64,000 nt of DNA, taken from positions 1 through 64,000 of the forward strand of contig NZ_JAQSVC010000001.1 of assembly GCF_029603165.1 (NCBI RefSeq), read 5' to 3'. How positions within the stretch are numbered: position 1 is the stretch's first letter; the number at the start of each line of letters is the position of its first letter. Below the pieces are notes generated by a model that saw only the letters and a list, made by a program, of their open reading frames with translations, was not told the DNA's origin and ran no database searches. This document shows positions 9,224 through 18,183 of this stretch, piece by piece. The position numbers and the translations under genes are program-made. Origin of the DNA: Galbibacter pacificus. Its GTDB lineage: Bacteria > Bacteroidota > Bacteroidia > Flavobacteriales > Flavobacteriaceae.

Positions 9224-9949
9224 ATGGTTAGCAAAAGCGAAATAAAACTTATAACGAGCCTACAACAAAAAAAGTATCGTATTAAGCATGGCCTTTTTAT
9301 TGCTGAGGGGATAAAGGTAATTAATGAATTTTTGAATTCTAATTTTAAGCTGCACAAAATTTTTGCAACAGAAAAGGGTCTTTTTGATGATGATTTTGCC
9401 GTGGAGCAGATTACCAAAGATGAATTGAAGAAGCTTAGTGCTTTGAAAACGCCAAGCAATACATTGGCCGTTTTTTATATAAAGGAAACCAATCCATGCC
9501 CAGATCATGAAGGCTTGGTAGTTGCATTAGACGATGTGCGGGATCCCGGGAACCTGGGCACCATTATTAGGATGTGCGATTGGTTTGGTGTAGAAAACCT
9601 GATATGCAGCGCCAATACTGTAGATTGCTATAACCCAAAGGTAATTCAGTCCACAATGGGGTCGTTAACAAGGGTAAACATAATTTATTTAGACCTGGAA
9701 CATTATTTAAAAGAGACACAAAAACCTGTTTTTTGTGCCACAATGGAGGGGGCGAATATTTATAAAACCGAAGTAGGTAACAATGCAATCCTGGTAATGG
9801 GCAATGAAGCAAATGGTATTTCTCCTTCGATACTTTCTTTAGTAAGCAAACAGGTAAGTATTCCCCGTTTTGGAAAGCTTCAGGCAACCGAAAGTTTAAA
9901 CGTAGCTACGGCAACGGCAATTTTACTGAGCGAGTTTAAGCGAAGGTGA
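9224..9949 (+). CDS. TrmH/SpoU-family RNA 2'-O-methyltransferase
   Basis: SPOUT enzymes of this family methylate a ribose 2'-OH in rRNA or tRNA using S-adenosylmethionine through a trefoil-knot fold. The N-terminal substrate-binding domain (VSKSEIKLITSLQQKKYR and LFIAEGIKVI) covers about 90 residues. The catalytic domain then shows all three motifs: DDVRDPGNLGTIIR, VMGNEANGIS and the ESLNVATATAILL end. The 241-residue length is usual for the 23S rRNA RlmB/TsnR-like subgroup, but the target base cannot be told from the sequence. The ATG follows a short divergent gap with no obvious own promoter box of full consensus. Confidence 0.9.
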   Translation: MVSKSEIKLITSLQQKKYRIKHGLFIAEGIKVINEFLNSNFKLHKIFATEKGLFDDDFAVEQITKDELKKLSALKTPSNTLAVFYIKETNPCPDHEGLVVALDDVRDPGNLGTIIRMCDWFGVENLICSANTVDCYNPKVIQSTMGSLTRVNIIYLDLEHYLKETQKPVFCATMEGANIYKTEVGNNAILVMGNEANGISPSILSLVSKQVSIPRFGKLQATESLNVATATAILLSEFKRR

Positions 9950-10043
9950 TTTAACAGTTTAAGGAGTTAATAAGGGAAGAACTTAAAAAGTATAACAATT
10001 AAGGTCCCGTTTTCTTATTAATTAATTATCCGGCAATTAATAA

Positions 10044-10754
10044 CTATTCAAAAGTAAAATTAATAAAAACACCTCTTGAATACATGCCATCAATGTTGGA
10101 TGTCCAAGGACTATTGGGGTCATTGTCCGGAATTAATTCATCTGTGAGGGCAAATACACCTCTAATGGAAGGTGAAAATTTAAAATAATACAGGTAAAAA
10201 TCGATTCCAAAACCTATCTCATAATAATAGGTGGTCTTTTTCATACGGAATGTTCCGGTTTCGTTGTCTTCGGCACTATCTTGGCTACTACTTAAATTGA
10301 GAGAGGTTGAAACCCCGCCAACTATATAGGGTTTAAAATTCCCAAGACGTTTGGTACTTACTTTCAACAAGAGAGGCACATGTATGTATGTAGATTTAAC
10401 TTCTCTTAAAAAATCACGTTCGTCTGAAAACCCGGGAAACCCAAGATCGCGTTGGGTATAATATAGTCCGGGCTCCAACCGTAAATCAAAATAATCATTA
10501 ATACGAAGTTCTCCAATGAGCCCTACATTAAAACCTATGTTTTTGGCAACCAAGACATCGGTTTTATTTTGAGCTGGATCATACTCTTTATAGTCAAATT
10601 TAAAATCGTATTGATTGAACCCTAAAAAATATCCCCAATTTATACGTTTTTTATCTTCATTTTCTAGGTTGAGAATGGGGTGTTCGTTAAACTGAGCGAA
10701 TAACGTATGGCAATTGCATAGTAAAACCGGTAAAAAAAACAATACTTTTTTCAT
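10044..10754 (-). CDS. porT: Type IX secretion protein PorT (outer-membrane beta barrel)
   Basis: PorT (SprT) is an eight-stranded outer-membrane barrel required for type IX secretion and gliding in Bacteroidota. The 236-residue protein has a signal peptide ending in LFAQ, then alternating amphipathic strands typical of the porin-like family: GYFLGFNQYDFKF, GFNVGLIGELRI, DLRLEPGLYYTQR, TYIHVPLLLKVS, YYYEIGFGIDFY and a C-terminal GVFINFTFE strand with aromatic near the end. It sits 33 bases downstream of ubiE on the same strand, and I recall the ubiE-porT order from other flavobacteria, which supports the call. Without the context it could only be called a generic outer-membrane beta-barrel protein. 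Confidence 0.87.
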   Translation of the reverse strand: MKKVLFFLPVLLCNCHTLFAQFNEHPILNLENEDKKRINWGYFLGFNQYDFKFDYKEYDPAQNKTDVLVAKNIGFNVGLIGELRINDYFDLRLEPGLYYTQRDLGFPGFSDERDFLREVKSTYIHVPLLLKVSTKRLGNFKPYIVGGVSTSLNLSSSQDSAEDNETGTFRMKKTTYYYEIGFGIDFYLYYFKFSPSIRGVFALTDELIPDNDPNSPWTSNIDGMYSRGVFINFTFE

Positions 10755-10787
10755 GGTCTAGGTTAAGATATTCAATATCAATATTAG

Positions 10788-11519
10788 TTATTTAAATGCT
10801 TTATAGATAGTTGCAACTCCAAAAGTTTGCGGTTTATCTTCCACACTTATAAACCCAATTTTACGCAAAATATTGTTGAATTCATCACCAAAAGGAAAAA
10901 CAGATGCAGATTTCGACAAATATGCATAGGCCGATCGGTCTTTTGAAAACAATTTTCCTATGGTTGGCAATAGGGTTCTTGTATAAATGTTATAGCCTTG
11001 TTTATATGGGGGTTTTGTAGGGACAGAGGTTTCTAAAACCACAAAAACACCTCCCTTTTTAAGCACGCGGAATATCTCGGATAGACCCTTTTCAAGATCT
11101 TCAAAATTTCTTACCCCAAAGGCTACCGTAATTGCATCAAAGGAATTATCTTCAAAGGGCAAGGCTTCGCTGTCTCCAAGAACCATTTCAATTTTGCTGG
11201 TTAAATTCTTTTCAGCAACCTTTTGTTTTCCTATTTCGAGCATACCGGCAGAAATATCCAGACCAACAATTTTTTGGGCATTGGTTTTTAGGGCCATGTT
11301 AATGGCAAGGTCGCCGGTCCCGGTGGCAATATCCAAAATACTTTCGGGATTGGTGCCATTTATCATGGCCACCACTTTTTCCCTCCATTTTACGTCGATG
11401 CCAAATGAAATAACTCTGTTCAATCCGTCATATTTTCCCGAAATGGTATCAAACATCTGGGTAACCTGTTGCTTTTTACCTAGTTGAGAATCTTCATAAG
11501 GTGTAATCTTTTTCTCCAT
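10788..11519 (-). CDS. ubiE: Demethylmenaquinone methyltransferase
   Basis: UbiE/MenG performs the last step of menaquinone synthesis, C-methylating demethylmenaquinone with S-adenosylmethionine. The 243-residue protein shows the family signatures: YDGLNRVISFGIDVKWR near the N terminus, the SAM motif DIATGTGDLAINMA, DSEALPFEDNSFDAITVAFGVRNFEDLEKGL and the RVLKKGG motif. Flavobacteria use menaquinone, so the menG activity is the relevant one. It is the first gene of a unit with porT and has a TATATTTG promoter box directly upstream. Confidence 0.96.
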   Translation of the reverse strand: MEKKITPYEDSQLGKKQQVTQMFDTISGKYDGLNRVISFGIDVKWREKVVAMINGTNPESILDIATGTGDLAINMALKTNAQKIVGLDISAGMLEIGKQKVAEKNLTSKIEMVLGDSEALPFEDNSFDAITVAFGVRNFEDLEKGLSEIFRVLKKGGVFVVLETSVPTKPPYKQGYNIYTRTLLPTIGKLFSKDRSAYAYLSKSASVFPFGDEFNNILRKIGFISVEDKPQTFGVATIYKAFK

Positions 11520-11533
11520 CTGTAAAATTTAGA

Positions 11534-11541
11534 CAAATATA
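11534..11541 (-). promoter_or_regulatory. ubiE-porT promoter -7 box
   Basis: The minus-strand TATATTTG matches TAnnTTTG and lies 15 bases before the ubiE start codon, implying a very short leader. Confidence 0.6.
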
Positions 11542-11613
11542 CTATTTAGAATTCATCTTGTCGAGTTAATTTTATAAATGGCTGACAATCTATTGAACTA
11601 ATAATAATTAATA

Positions 11614-11621
11614 TATATTTG
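11614..11621 (+). promoter_or_regulatory. trkA-trkH promoter
   Basis: TATATTTG matches the -7 consensus exactly, and a TTG lies 18 bases upstream as a -33 element. The trkA ATG follows 26 bases downstream. This promoter diverges from that of ubiE. Confidence 0.65.
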
Positions 11622-11646
11622 TAAGGTAAATTGTTTACAAAAATAA

Positions 11647-12996
11647 ATGAAAATAATTATTGCAGGTGCTGGTGAGGTAGGCTTTCATTTGGCAAAGCTT
11701 TTGTCGTACGAATCACAAGACATAACGCTTATCGACAATGAAAAAGAGAGCTTGAATTATGCCGATACCCATTTAGATATTAAAGTGCTAAGAGGTGATG
11801 CAACTTCTGTGTCTGTTTTAAAGGAAGCCAGGGTTGATTCTTCCGACCTTGTTATTGGCGTAACCGCATCTGAAACTACAAATATTACCCTTTGTTTACT
11901 TGCAAAGCAATTGGGATGTAAACGTACCATTGCCAGAATATCCAATACCGAGTTCATTCATAATAAAGATGAAATAAAATTTGACAAACTTGGTATTGAT
12001 GAGTTGATTTCGCCCGAAAAACTGGCTTCTGAAGAAATCCAGCTATTACTCGACCAATCTGCTTTTAACGATAGTTATGAATTTGAAGAAGGGGCCCTCA
12101 TTATGGTAGGGACTTCCTTGCAGCGGACGGCCCCTTTTGTGGGGAAAACCGTACAAGAAGCCGCTAATATTTTTCCCAAACTGCATTTTATGCCCATAGC
12201 AATACAGCGGTTTGGTACACAATACACCTTAATCCCAAGAGGTGATGCATATTTTAAGGAAGGCGACCAAGCATATTTTGTTACCCTCAAGAAAGGTGTG
12301 GACGAATTGTACAAGCTTACTGGAAAAACCAAAGAAGACATTAAGAATGTAATGATTCTGGGCGGGAGCAAAGTAGGATTTAAAACAGCAAAAAATCTTT
12401 GTAAAAGTAAATTCAGGGTGAAGCTTATTGAAAAAGACAAAAATAAAGCTTTCGACCTGGCCGATGAATTGCCCAATGCATTAATAATTAATGGAGACGG
12501 AAGGAATGTAGACTTACTTGAAGAAGAAAATATTAGCGATATGGATGCTTTTATTGCCGTTACCGGGAATTCTGAGACTAATATTATGTCCTGTTTAATG
12601 GCAAAATCTAAAAATATTAAAAAGACAATCGCGCTTGTCGAGAACATGGATTATTTTCAGTTATCACAATCCATTGGAATAGATACCCTTATCAATAAAA
12701 AATTATTGGCCGCAAACAATATATTTAGGCACATCAGGAAAGGCGAAGTGGTAGCCTTGACCAAATTGAACAATTTAAATGCAGAAATGCTGGAGTTTAT
12801 AGTAAAACCATCTTCTGCGGTAACTGGTAAAATTATAAAAGACCTGGATTTTCCCCGTTCTGCAATTATTGGGGGCGTAATAAGAAATGGAAACGGCATT
12901 ATTGCATTGGGGGATTTTAAAATTGAAGCAGGAGACAGGGTTGTGGTTTGTTGTTTGCCGAGGTCTATTTCCAGGGTAGAAAAACTTTTCTTATAA
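11647..12996 (+). CDS. trkA: Trk system potassium uptake protein TrkA
   Basis: TrkA is the cytoplasmic NAD-binding regulatory subunit that gates the TrkH potassium channel. The 449-residue protein has the duplicated layout of full-length TrkA: a first RCK-N domain starting MKIIIAGAGEVGFHLAKLL with acidic TLIDNE ribose-binding residues, an RCK-C domain, a second RCK-N domain (NVMILGGSKVGFKTAKNL) and a second RCK-C domain. The second glycine motif is GGSKVG, weaker than the first, as is usual. trkH begins eight bases after the stop codon, so the two are co-transcribed from the TATATTTG promoter. Confidence 0.96.
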   Translation: MKIIIAGAGEVGFHLAKLLSYESQDITLIDNEKESLNYADTHLDIKVLRGDATSVSVLKEARVDSSDLVIGVTASETTNITLCLLAKQLGCKRTIARISNTEFIHNKDEIKFDKLGIDELISPEKLASEEIQLLLDQSAFNDSYEFEEGALIMVGTSLQRTAPFVGKTVQEAANIFPKLHFMPIAIQRFGTQYTLIPRGDAYFKEGDQAYFVTLKKGVDELYKLTGKTKEDIKNVMILGGSKVGFKTAKNLCKSKFRVKLIEKDKNKAFDLADELPNALIINGDGRNVDLLEEENISDMDAFIAVTGNSETNIMSCLMAKSKNIKKTIALVENMDYFQLSQSIGIDTLINKKLLAANNIFRHIRKGEVVALTKLNNLNAEMLEFIVKPSSAVTGKIIKDLDFPRSAIIGGVIRNGNGIIALGDFKIEAGDRVVVCCLPRSISRVEKLFL

Positions 12997-13004
12997 CTTT
13001 CTTC

Positions 13005-14498
13005 ATGAAAAGGCTCAACACTAAAATAATATTTCATTTTATGGGCTTGCTTTTACTTTGCAATGGTGGGTTTATGTTGTTGGCCTCCATTGTAAGCGGT
13101 ATATACAGGGACGGGGCAACACTGGAAATAAGCTTTGCAGGCATTACGACTGTTTTAATAGGGGTTTTGCTGATGTTTGTTACGCACAATCATAAAAAGG
13201 AGATAAAAAAACGCGATGGCTATATTATTGTTTCTTTCGGATGGATATTTATGACACTTTCGGGAATGTTCCCTTATCTATTTACCGGAGCCATACCAAG
13301 TGTTACCAATGCTTTTTTTGAAACAATGAGTGGCTACACCACAACGGGAGCCTCTATTTTAAACGATATTGAAGTACTGCCCGAAGGGATTCTTTTTTGG
13401 AGAAGCACCACGCACTGGATAGGGGGCATGGGAATTATTGTTTTGGCAATAGCCATATTGCCTTTATTAGGCATTGGCGGGATGCAGCTTTTTGCTGCGG
13501 AGGCACCCGGTCCAAGCGCAGATAAGCTTCACCCCAGAATTACCGATACCGCAAAAAGACTGTGGTTTATATATGTGGGCTATACTTTTGCAGAAACATT
13601 ATTGTTGAAATTGGCCGGGATGGATTTTTTTGATGCTATTAACCATGCAATGGCAACCCTTTCCACCGGAGGTTTTTCTACAAAAAATGCAAGTTTGGCC
13701 TATTGGAACGATAATCCGCTTATTCAATATATCGTTGTATTTTTCATGTTCGTGGCAGGAGCCAATTTTATATTGAGCTATTTTGCTTTTAAAGGTAGAG
13801 TGAAAAAGGTTTTTGAAGATTACGAGTTTCGTTTTTATGGTTTGCTGGTACTTTGTGTAAGCATTGTAGCAGCACTTGTTATTTATTTAAAAGCGAATGT
13901 CCCTGTTAGCGAATACCATCCCATGGTATTGGGAGCTGCCGAAAGTTCTTTTAGGCATGCAATGTTTCAGGTAATTTCCGTAGTTACGACCACGGGGTTT
14001 GTATCGGCCGATTATACAAGTTGGACACCTTTTTTGACCATTGTTTTTTTCGGATTGATGTTCGTTGGTGGGTCGGCAGGTTCAACGGCCGGGGGCGTAA
14101 AAGTAGTAAGGCATTTATTAATGATAAAAAACGGCTTGCTGGAATTTAAGCGCACGCTACATCCTAATGCCATCATTCCGGTGCGTTACAACAAAAAAAC
14201 GGTACCTGAAAAAATTATATACAACATCCTTGGCTTCTTTATTATTTATATGCTGTTGTTTATAATTGGTGCGGTAGTATTGGGGTTGTTGGGCTTGGAC
14301 TTCGAGTCGGCCATCGGTGGGGCTGCATCTTCTTTGGGAAATATTGGCCCAGCTTTAGGATCATTGCATCCGCTCACTAATTATGATTCGCTTCCCATAC
14401 TTGGGAAATGGTGGTGCTCTTTTTTAATGCTCTTGGGGAGATTGGAGCTTTTTACGGTGTTGATTTTGTTTTCGCCTTTCTTTTGGAAACGAACATAG
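13005..14498 (+). CDS. trkH: Trk system potassium uptake protein TrkH
   Basis: TrkH is the membrane channel of the Trk K+ uptake system. The 497-residue protein has four repeated M1-P-M2 units; the selectivity-filter glycines appear in the contexts TTTGAS, STGGFS, TTTGFV and LGNIGP. The long positively charged AGGVKVVRHLLMIKNGLLEFKR segment is the usual loop in the third repeat. I start at MKRLNTKII, eight bases after the trkA stop; a longer frame would overlap trkA and adds 19 residues with no similarity. Together with TrkA it supplies the cell with potassium. Confidence 0.95.
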   Translation: MKRLNTKIIFHFMGLLLLCNGGFMLLASIVSGIYRDGATLEISFAGITTVLIGVLLMFVTHNHKKEIKKRDGYIIVSFGWIFMTLSGMFPYLFTGAIPSVTNAFFETMSGYTTTGASILNDIEVLPEGILFWRSTTHWIGGMGIIVLAIAILPLLGIGGMQLFAAEAPGPSADKLHPRITDTAKRLWFIYVGYTFAETLLLKLAGMDFFDAINHAMATLSTGGFSTKNASLAYWNDNPLIQYIVVFFMFVAGANFILSYFAFKGRVKKVFEDYEFRFYGLLVLCVSIVAALVIYLKANVPVSEYHPMVLGAAESSFRHAMFQVISVVTTTGFVSADYTSWTPFLTIVFFGLMFVGGSAGSTAGGVKVVRHLLMIKNGLLEFKRTLHPNAIIPVRYNKKTVPEKIIYNILGFFIIYMLLFIIGAVVLGLLGLDFESAIGGAASSLGNIGPALGSLHPLTNYDSLPILGKWWCSFLMLLGRLELFTVLILFSPFFWKRT

Positions 14499-14630
14499 CA
14501 AGAAAAAAATTCAGCCAAATTCATAAAAAGGGGGTTTTTCCCCTTACCTATTTCTATGGGTTTTATGATATTTGTTAAAATTCTTTGCCATCAAGGCAAT
14601 GATGAAAGTTTGAGGGAATTAAGAAAAAAA

Positions 14631-14660
14631 TGCGAAGCCAAGGCTTCGCATTTTTATTTT
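14631..14660. terminator. Bidirectional terminator, trkH/aminotransferase
   Basis: TGCGAAGCC pairs with GGCTTCGCA (14631-14650), flanked by an A run on the left and a T run on the right. It serves the convergent trkH and aminotransferase genes. A weaker hairpin of G and C runs at about 14528-14545 lies closer to trkH. Confidence 0.88.
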
Positions 14661-14690
14661 TAAAAACTATTTTGTTTTGTTTAAGTGGCA

Positions 14691-15878
14691 TCAAGAAAGT
14701 GCTTCTTTTATTCTTTTGATGGCTTCTTTAAGCTCGGTTTCTGAAGCAGCATAAGAAATCCGGATGCAGTTGGGGTTACCAAAAGCTTCACCTGTAACCG
14801 TAGCTACATTTGCTTCTTCTAAAAGAAGTAATGAAAAATCTGATGCATTCTCTATTTTTTTACCTTTAATTGTTTTTCCGAAGAAATAAGATATGTTTGG
14901 AAAAACATAAAAGGCGCCTTCCGGTACATTTAGTTGAAAACCTTCTATTTCACCTAAAAGACCAAGCACTAAATCCCTTCTTTCATGAAATTTGTCTATC
15001 ATGTATTTAATTTTGCTCACCGGGGCTTCCAGCGCGGTTATGGTTGCCCGTTGTGCAATACAGTTGGCGCCACTGGTAATTTGACCTTGCATTTTATTGC
15101 ATGCCCGGGCAATCCAGTCGGGAGCGCCTATGTAGCCAATTCTCCATCCTGTCATGGCAAAGGCCTTGGAGACTCCGTTTACGGTTACCGTCCTATCGTA
15201 CATTCCGTCAATGGAAGCAATGCTTGTATGCCCGTTGCCAAAATTTATGTGTTCGTAAATTTCATCTGAAACAATAATGATATTTGGGTGCTTTCTCAGT
15301 ACAGCGGCAAGCGATTCTAATTCTTCTTTACTGTAAACAGAACCACTTGGATTGCACGGGGAGCTGTACCATATCATTTTTGTCTTTGGGGTAATGGCTG
15401 CTTCCAGTTGTTCGGCAGTCATTTTAAAGTCGTTTTCAATAGAAGTTTGAACTTCTACAGGGACACCCTCGGCAATTTTCACGATATCAGAATAACTAAC
15501 CCAGTACGGTGCCGGCAAAATTACTTCGTCGCCCGGATTGATAACGGCCAAGGCTACATTGGCCAATGATTGCTTGGCGCCCGTAGAAACTACAATTTGA
15601 TTTGGTGTATAATTAAGTCCGTTATCCCTCTTGAATTTGTTAATGATGGCTTCTTTTAAATCGGCATAACCATCAACCGGGGAATAGCTGTTGTAATTTT
15701 GGTCAATGGCCTCTTTGGCCGCATCTTTAATAAAGTCTGGCGTATTAAAATCTGGTTCGCCCAAACTTAAACCAATTATATCTTTCCCTTCGGCCCTTAA
15801 CTCCCTTGCTTTTGCTGCCATGGCAAGTGTTGCAGAAGTTGCCATGTTTAAAACTCTTTCAGATAATTGTTGTGTCAT
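14691..15878 (-). CDS. aspC: Aspartate aminotransferase (class I, PLP-dependent)
   Basis: It moves an amino group between aspartate (or similar amino acids) and 2-oxoglutarate using pyridoxal phosphate. The 395-residue protein has the type I fold class signatures: LSLGEPDFNTP, YSPVDGYADLKEAI, the PLP contacts PCNPSGSVYSKEEL and VSDEIYEH, the Schiff-base lysine K238 in NGVSKAFAMTGWRIGY, and the substrate carboxylate Arg in CIRISYAASE. It resembles the bacterial subgroup Ib (Thermus type), where aspartate and sometimes prephenate are substrates, so the substrate is inferred. It lies 15 bases downstream of the desaturase gene, likely in one transcript. Confidence 0.92.
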   Translation of the reverse strand: MTQQLSERVLNMATSATLAMAAKARELRAEGKDIIGLSLGEPDFNTPDFIKDAAKEAIDQNYNSYSPVDGYADLKEAIINKFKRDNGLNYTPNQIVVSTGAKQSLANVALAVINPGDEVILPAPYWVSYSDIVKIAEGVPVEVQTSIENDFKMTAEQLEAAITPKTKMIWYSSPCNPSGSVYSKEELESLAAVLRKHPNIIIVSDEIYEHINFGNGHTSIASIDGMYDRTVTVNGVSKAFAMTGWRIGYIGAPDWIARACNKMQGQITSGANCIAQRATITALEAPVSKIKYMIDKFHERRDLVLGLLGEIEGFQLNVPEGAFYVFPNISYFFGKTIKGKKIENASDFSLLLLEEANVATVTGEAFGNPNCIRISYAASETELKEAIKRIKEALS

Positions 15879-15893
15879 AAAAAAGATTGTTGT

Positions 15894-17000
15894 TTAATTA
15901 TAAACATATGTAGGCTTTTCGCCTAACGCTTTTAAGTGTTTAAAGTGCGAAATTATGGCTTTTCTTGTAGTTTTATACTCGTAATAAGGTAAATTAAACT
16001 CTTTTGCCGTTTCTCTAACAATTTTTGCAATATTTGTGTAATGTATATGGCTAATATTAGGAAAAATATGATGTTCTACCTGATGGTTTAAACCGCCAGT
16101 AAACCAGTTTACAATTTTATTTTTTGTAGAAAAATTGGTCGTAGTAAACAATTGGTGTATTGCCCATGTATTTTTTATGGTGCCCGTTTCATCGGGGATA
16201 AATGTGGTGGCTTCGTCTACAATATGGGCCAATTGAAATACAATACTTAAAATAAGCCCGGCGGTATAGTGCATTACAAAAAAGCCGATAAGGACTTTCC
16301 ACCAAGCAAGCTCTATAAAGAACATCGGGATTGCGATCCATACCATAATGTAGATAATTTTGGTAATGATGAGCACGCTCCATTCTTTGGCGGGGTTTGG
16401 GAATTTTCCGTAAGACAGCTTTCGTTTCATGTAGCGTCTCATTTGTTTAAAATCGGTCGTAATGGCCCAATTAAGCGTTAACAGCCCATAAAGAAAAACA
16501 GAATAGTAATGTTGAAATTTATGAAAACGCCTCCACTTTGAATGTTTGCTGAAGCGGATAATCCTTCCGGCATCCAAATCTTCATCGTGGCCGGGAATGT
16601 TTGTATAGGTATGGTGCAGTACATTGTGTTGTACCTTCCAGTTGTATACGTTTCCAGCAAGTATGTATATGCTTGCCCCCATTATTTTATTGATCCATTT
16701 TTTAGAAGAGTACGATCCGTGGTTGCCATCGTGCATGACATTCATTCCAACACCGGCCATTCCAATACCAATTACAATGGTGAGCAATAATTGTATCCAT
16801 TGGTTCATGTTGATGGTCAAAATTAAAAAATAAGGTGTAAGGAAAATGGCAAACATAATAGCCGTTTTTAGGTAAAGTTTCCAGTTTCCGGTTTTTTTAA
16901 TGTTTTTTTCCTTGAAATATAAATTGACCCTGGAATTTAAAGTTTTAAAAAACTTGGCAGGGTCTTTTCTCGAAAATTTAATTGTATTGTGCGTTTTCAT
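15894..17000 (-). CDS. Membrane fatty acid (acyl) desaturase
   Basis: Membrane desaturases insert a double bond into acyl chains with a di-iron centre, an oxygen-dependent step that adjusts membrane fluidity. The 368-residue protein has the three histidine boxes HDGNH (90-94), HNVLHH (125-130) and HQVEHH (306-311) and four membrane segments in two pairs. HQVEHH is the box of front-end or linoleoyl-CoA-type desaturases. There is no fused cytochrome b5 domain. I start at MKTHNTIK; an in-frame codon five residues earlier is possible. The electron donor is not encoded nearby. Position of the introduced double bond cannot be read from sequence. Confidence 0.9.
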   Translation of the reverse strand: MKTHNTIKFSRKDPAKFFKTLNSRVNLYFKEKNIKKTGNWKLYLKTAIMFAIFLTPYFLILTINMNQWIQLLLTIVIGIGMAGVGMNVMHDGNHGSYSSKKWINKIMGASIYILAGNVYNWKVQHNVLHHTYTNIPGHDEDLDAGRIIRFSKHSKWRRFHKFQHYYSVFLYGLLTLNWAITTDFKQMRRYMKRKLSYGKFPNPAKEWSVLIITKIIYIMVWIAIPMFFIELAWWKVLIGFFVMHYTAGLILSIVFQLAHIVDEATTFIPDETGTIKNTWAIHQLFTTTNFSTKNKIVNWFTGGLNHQVEHHIFPNISHIHYTNIAKIVRETAKEFNLPYYEYKTTRKAIISHFKHLKALGEKPTYVYN

Positions 17001-17120
17001 AAATTGTTGTAACATTTATATCCTTCATCATTAAAAAACAAGGAATTGTAAGTTGACAAAAATAGAAATAATAAAAGTGTCTAACGCTGTAAAAAGTTTA
17101 AAAGTGCATGTTTTATTGCC

Positions 17121-17128
17121 TATTTTTG
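17121..17128 (+). promoter_or_regulatory. rsmG promoter -7 box
   Basis: TATTTTTG matches TAnnTTTG. It lies inside the apparent N-terminal extension of the rsmG frame and 17 bases before MTAQIIKK, so it also argues for the shorter start. Confidence 0.6.
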
Positions 17129-17145
17129 TTAAAATTTTTAAAAAG

Positions 17146-17787
17146 ATGACTGCGCAAATTATTAAAAAATATTTTCCCTCAATTACTGACGATCAATTTG
17201 ATAAATTTAACGAACTCGAAAATTTATACAAAGATTGGAACAGTAAAATTAATGTAATTAGCAGGAAAGATATAGACGAATTGTATGTGCGCCATGTATT
17301 GCATTCTTTGGGAATAGCAAAAGTGCAGCCTTTTAATAGCGGCGCCGCTATTTTGGACGTAGGAACTGGCGGCGGTTTTCCCGGCATTCCTTTGGCTATT
17401 TTATTTCCCGAAGTAGAATTTATGTTAATCGATGCCATTGGCAAAAAAATTAATGTTGTTAACGAAGTAGTTGCAGGTTTGGGTCTGCAAAATGTTACCG
17501 CCGAACAAGTACGTGCCGAGAAGGTAAAAGAGCAGTTCGATTTTATTGTGAGCAGGGCCGTTACCAATATGCCTGATTTTGTGAAATGGGTTAAGGGAAA
17601 AACCAAGAAAGAATCCAACCACAGGTTGAAAAATGGTATTTTATACCTCAAAGGGGGGGATTTGTCTGAAGAATTAGCAGTATACCAAACTGCTAAAATA
17701 TTTAACCTTCCCGATTATTTTGATGAAGACTTTTTTGAAACCAAGAAAGTGGTGTACCTCCCTCTAAAATATACAGGAAAGAAATAG
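17146..17787 (+). CDS. rsmG: 16S rRNA (guanine-527-N7)-methyltransferase RsmG
   Basis: RsmG (GidB) methylates N7 of G527 in 16S rRNA, a position linked to streptomycin sensitivity. The 213-residue protein starting MTAQIIKKYFPS shows the family signatures LYKDWNSKINVISRKDIDELYVRHVLHSL, the SAM motif ILDVGTGGGFPGIPLAI, EFMLIDAIGKKINVV and FDFIVSRAVTNMPDFVKW. The open frame extends 31 codons upstream, but a TATTTTTG promoter box lies in that part and no similarity is expected there. A strong bidirectional terminator follows. Confidence 0.95.
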   Translation: MTAQIIKKYFPSITDDQFDKFNELENLYKDWNSKINVISRKDIDELYVRHVLHSLGIAKVQPFNSGAAILDVGTGGGFPGIPLAILFPEVEFMLIDAIGKKINVVNEVVAGLGLQNVTAEQVRAEKVKEQFDFIVSRAVTNMPDFVKWVKGKTKKESNHRLKNGILYLKGGDLSEELAVYQTAKIFNLPDYFDEDFFETKKVVYLPLKYTGKK

Positions 17788-17817
17788 GAATGTTTTTATA
17801 ATGATCTCAATAAAAAA

Positions 17818-17856
17818 TCGGCTCATAAACATAGGTTTAAGAGCCGAAAAGAATAT
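17818..17856. terminator. Bidirectional terminator after rsmG
   Basis: TCGGCTC (17818-17824) pairs with GAGCCGA (17841-17847), and inside it TAAAC pairs with GTTTA, giving a long nearly complete stem with an A run before. It separates the convergent rsmG and the small gene on the minus strand. Confidence 0.85.
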
Positions 17857-17888
17857 CTTTTTTTAGATAGCCGGTAACCGGGCTGACG

Positions 17889-18152
17889 TTAAATTTTCAG
17901 CATAGAATGGTATGTATATCTCCAACTTTTTAAGAAATGATGGAGATACTGCGCTTTACGGCTTAAAAAACTTGGTTTCGGTTTTTTTTGAAGCTTGTCT
18001 TCAAAGTCCTTTATTTTCCTGAGCAAAATGTTTTTGTTTTTGGCAATAAAGACCCGTTCTATTTCAGTTTCCTTTGCTTTTTTGTTGCTTGAGGTATCCA
18101 AAATAGAGTATTTAATGCTTAAAATACAACGTTTGTCATCTTCTTTCATCAT
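17889..18152 (-). CDS. Small basic protein of unknown function
   Basis: I do not recognise this 87-residue protein. It is rich in Lys and charged residues, begins MMKEDDKRCILSIKYSIL, and has a probable coiled or helical middle (KNILLRKIKDFEDKLQKK) and a His/Tyr-rich end. There is no signal peptide or membrane segment, so it should be cytoplasmic. It is credible as a gene because a perfect TATATTTG promoter box lies 24 bases upstream, a bidirectional terminator lies downstream, and no other gene overlaps it. Either of the two adjacent Met codons could be the start. Confidence 0.68.
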   Translation of the reverse strand: MMKEDDKRCILSIKYSILDTSSNKKAKETEIERVFIAKNKNILLRKIKDFEDKLQKKPKPSFLSRKAQYLHHFLKSWRYTYHSMLKI

Positions 18153-18175
18153 GATTTTATTTTAAGTTTAATATT

Positions 18176-18183
18176 CAAATATA
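18176..18183 (-). promoter_or_regulatory. Promoter -7 box of small basic protein gene
   Basis: The minus-strand TATATTTG matches the Bacteroidota -7 consensus perfectly, 24 bases before the start codon of the 87-residue protein gene. Confidence 0.55.
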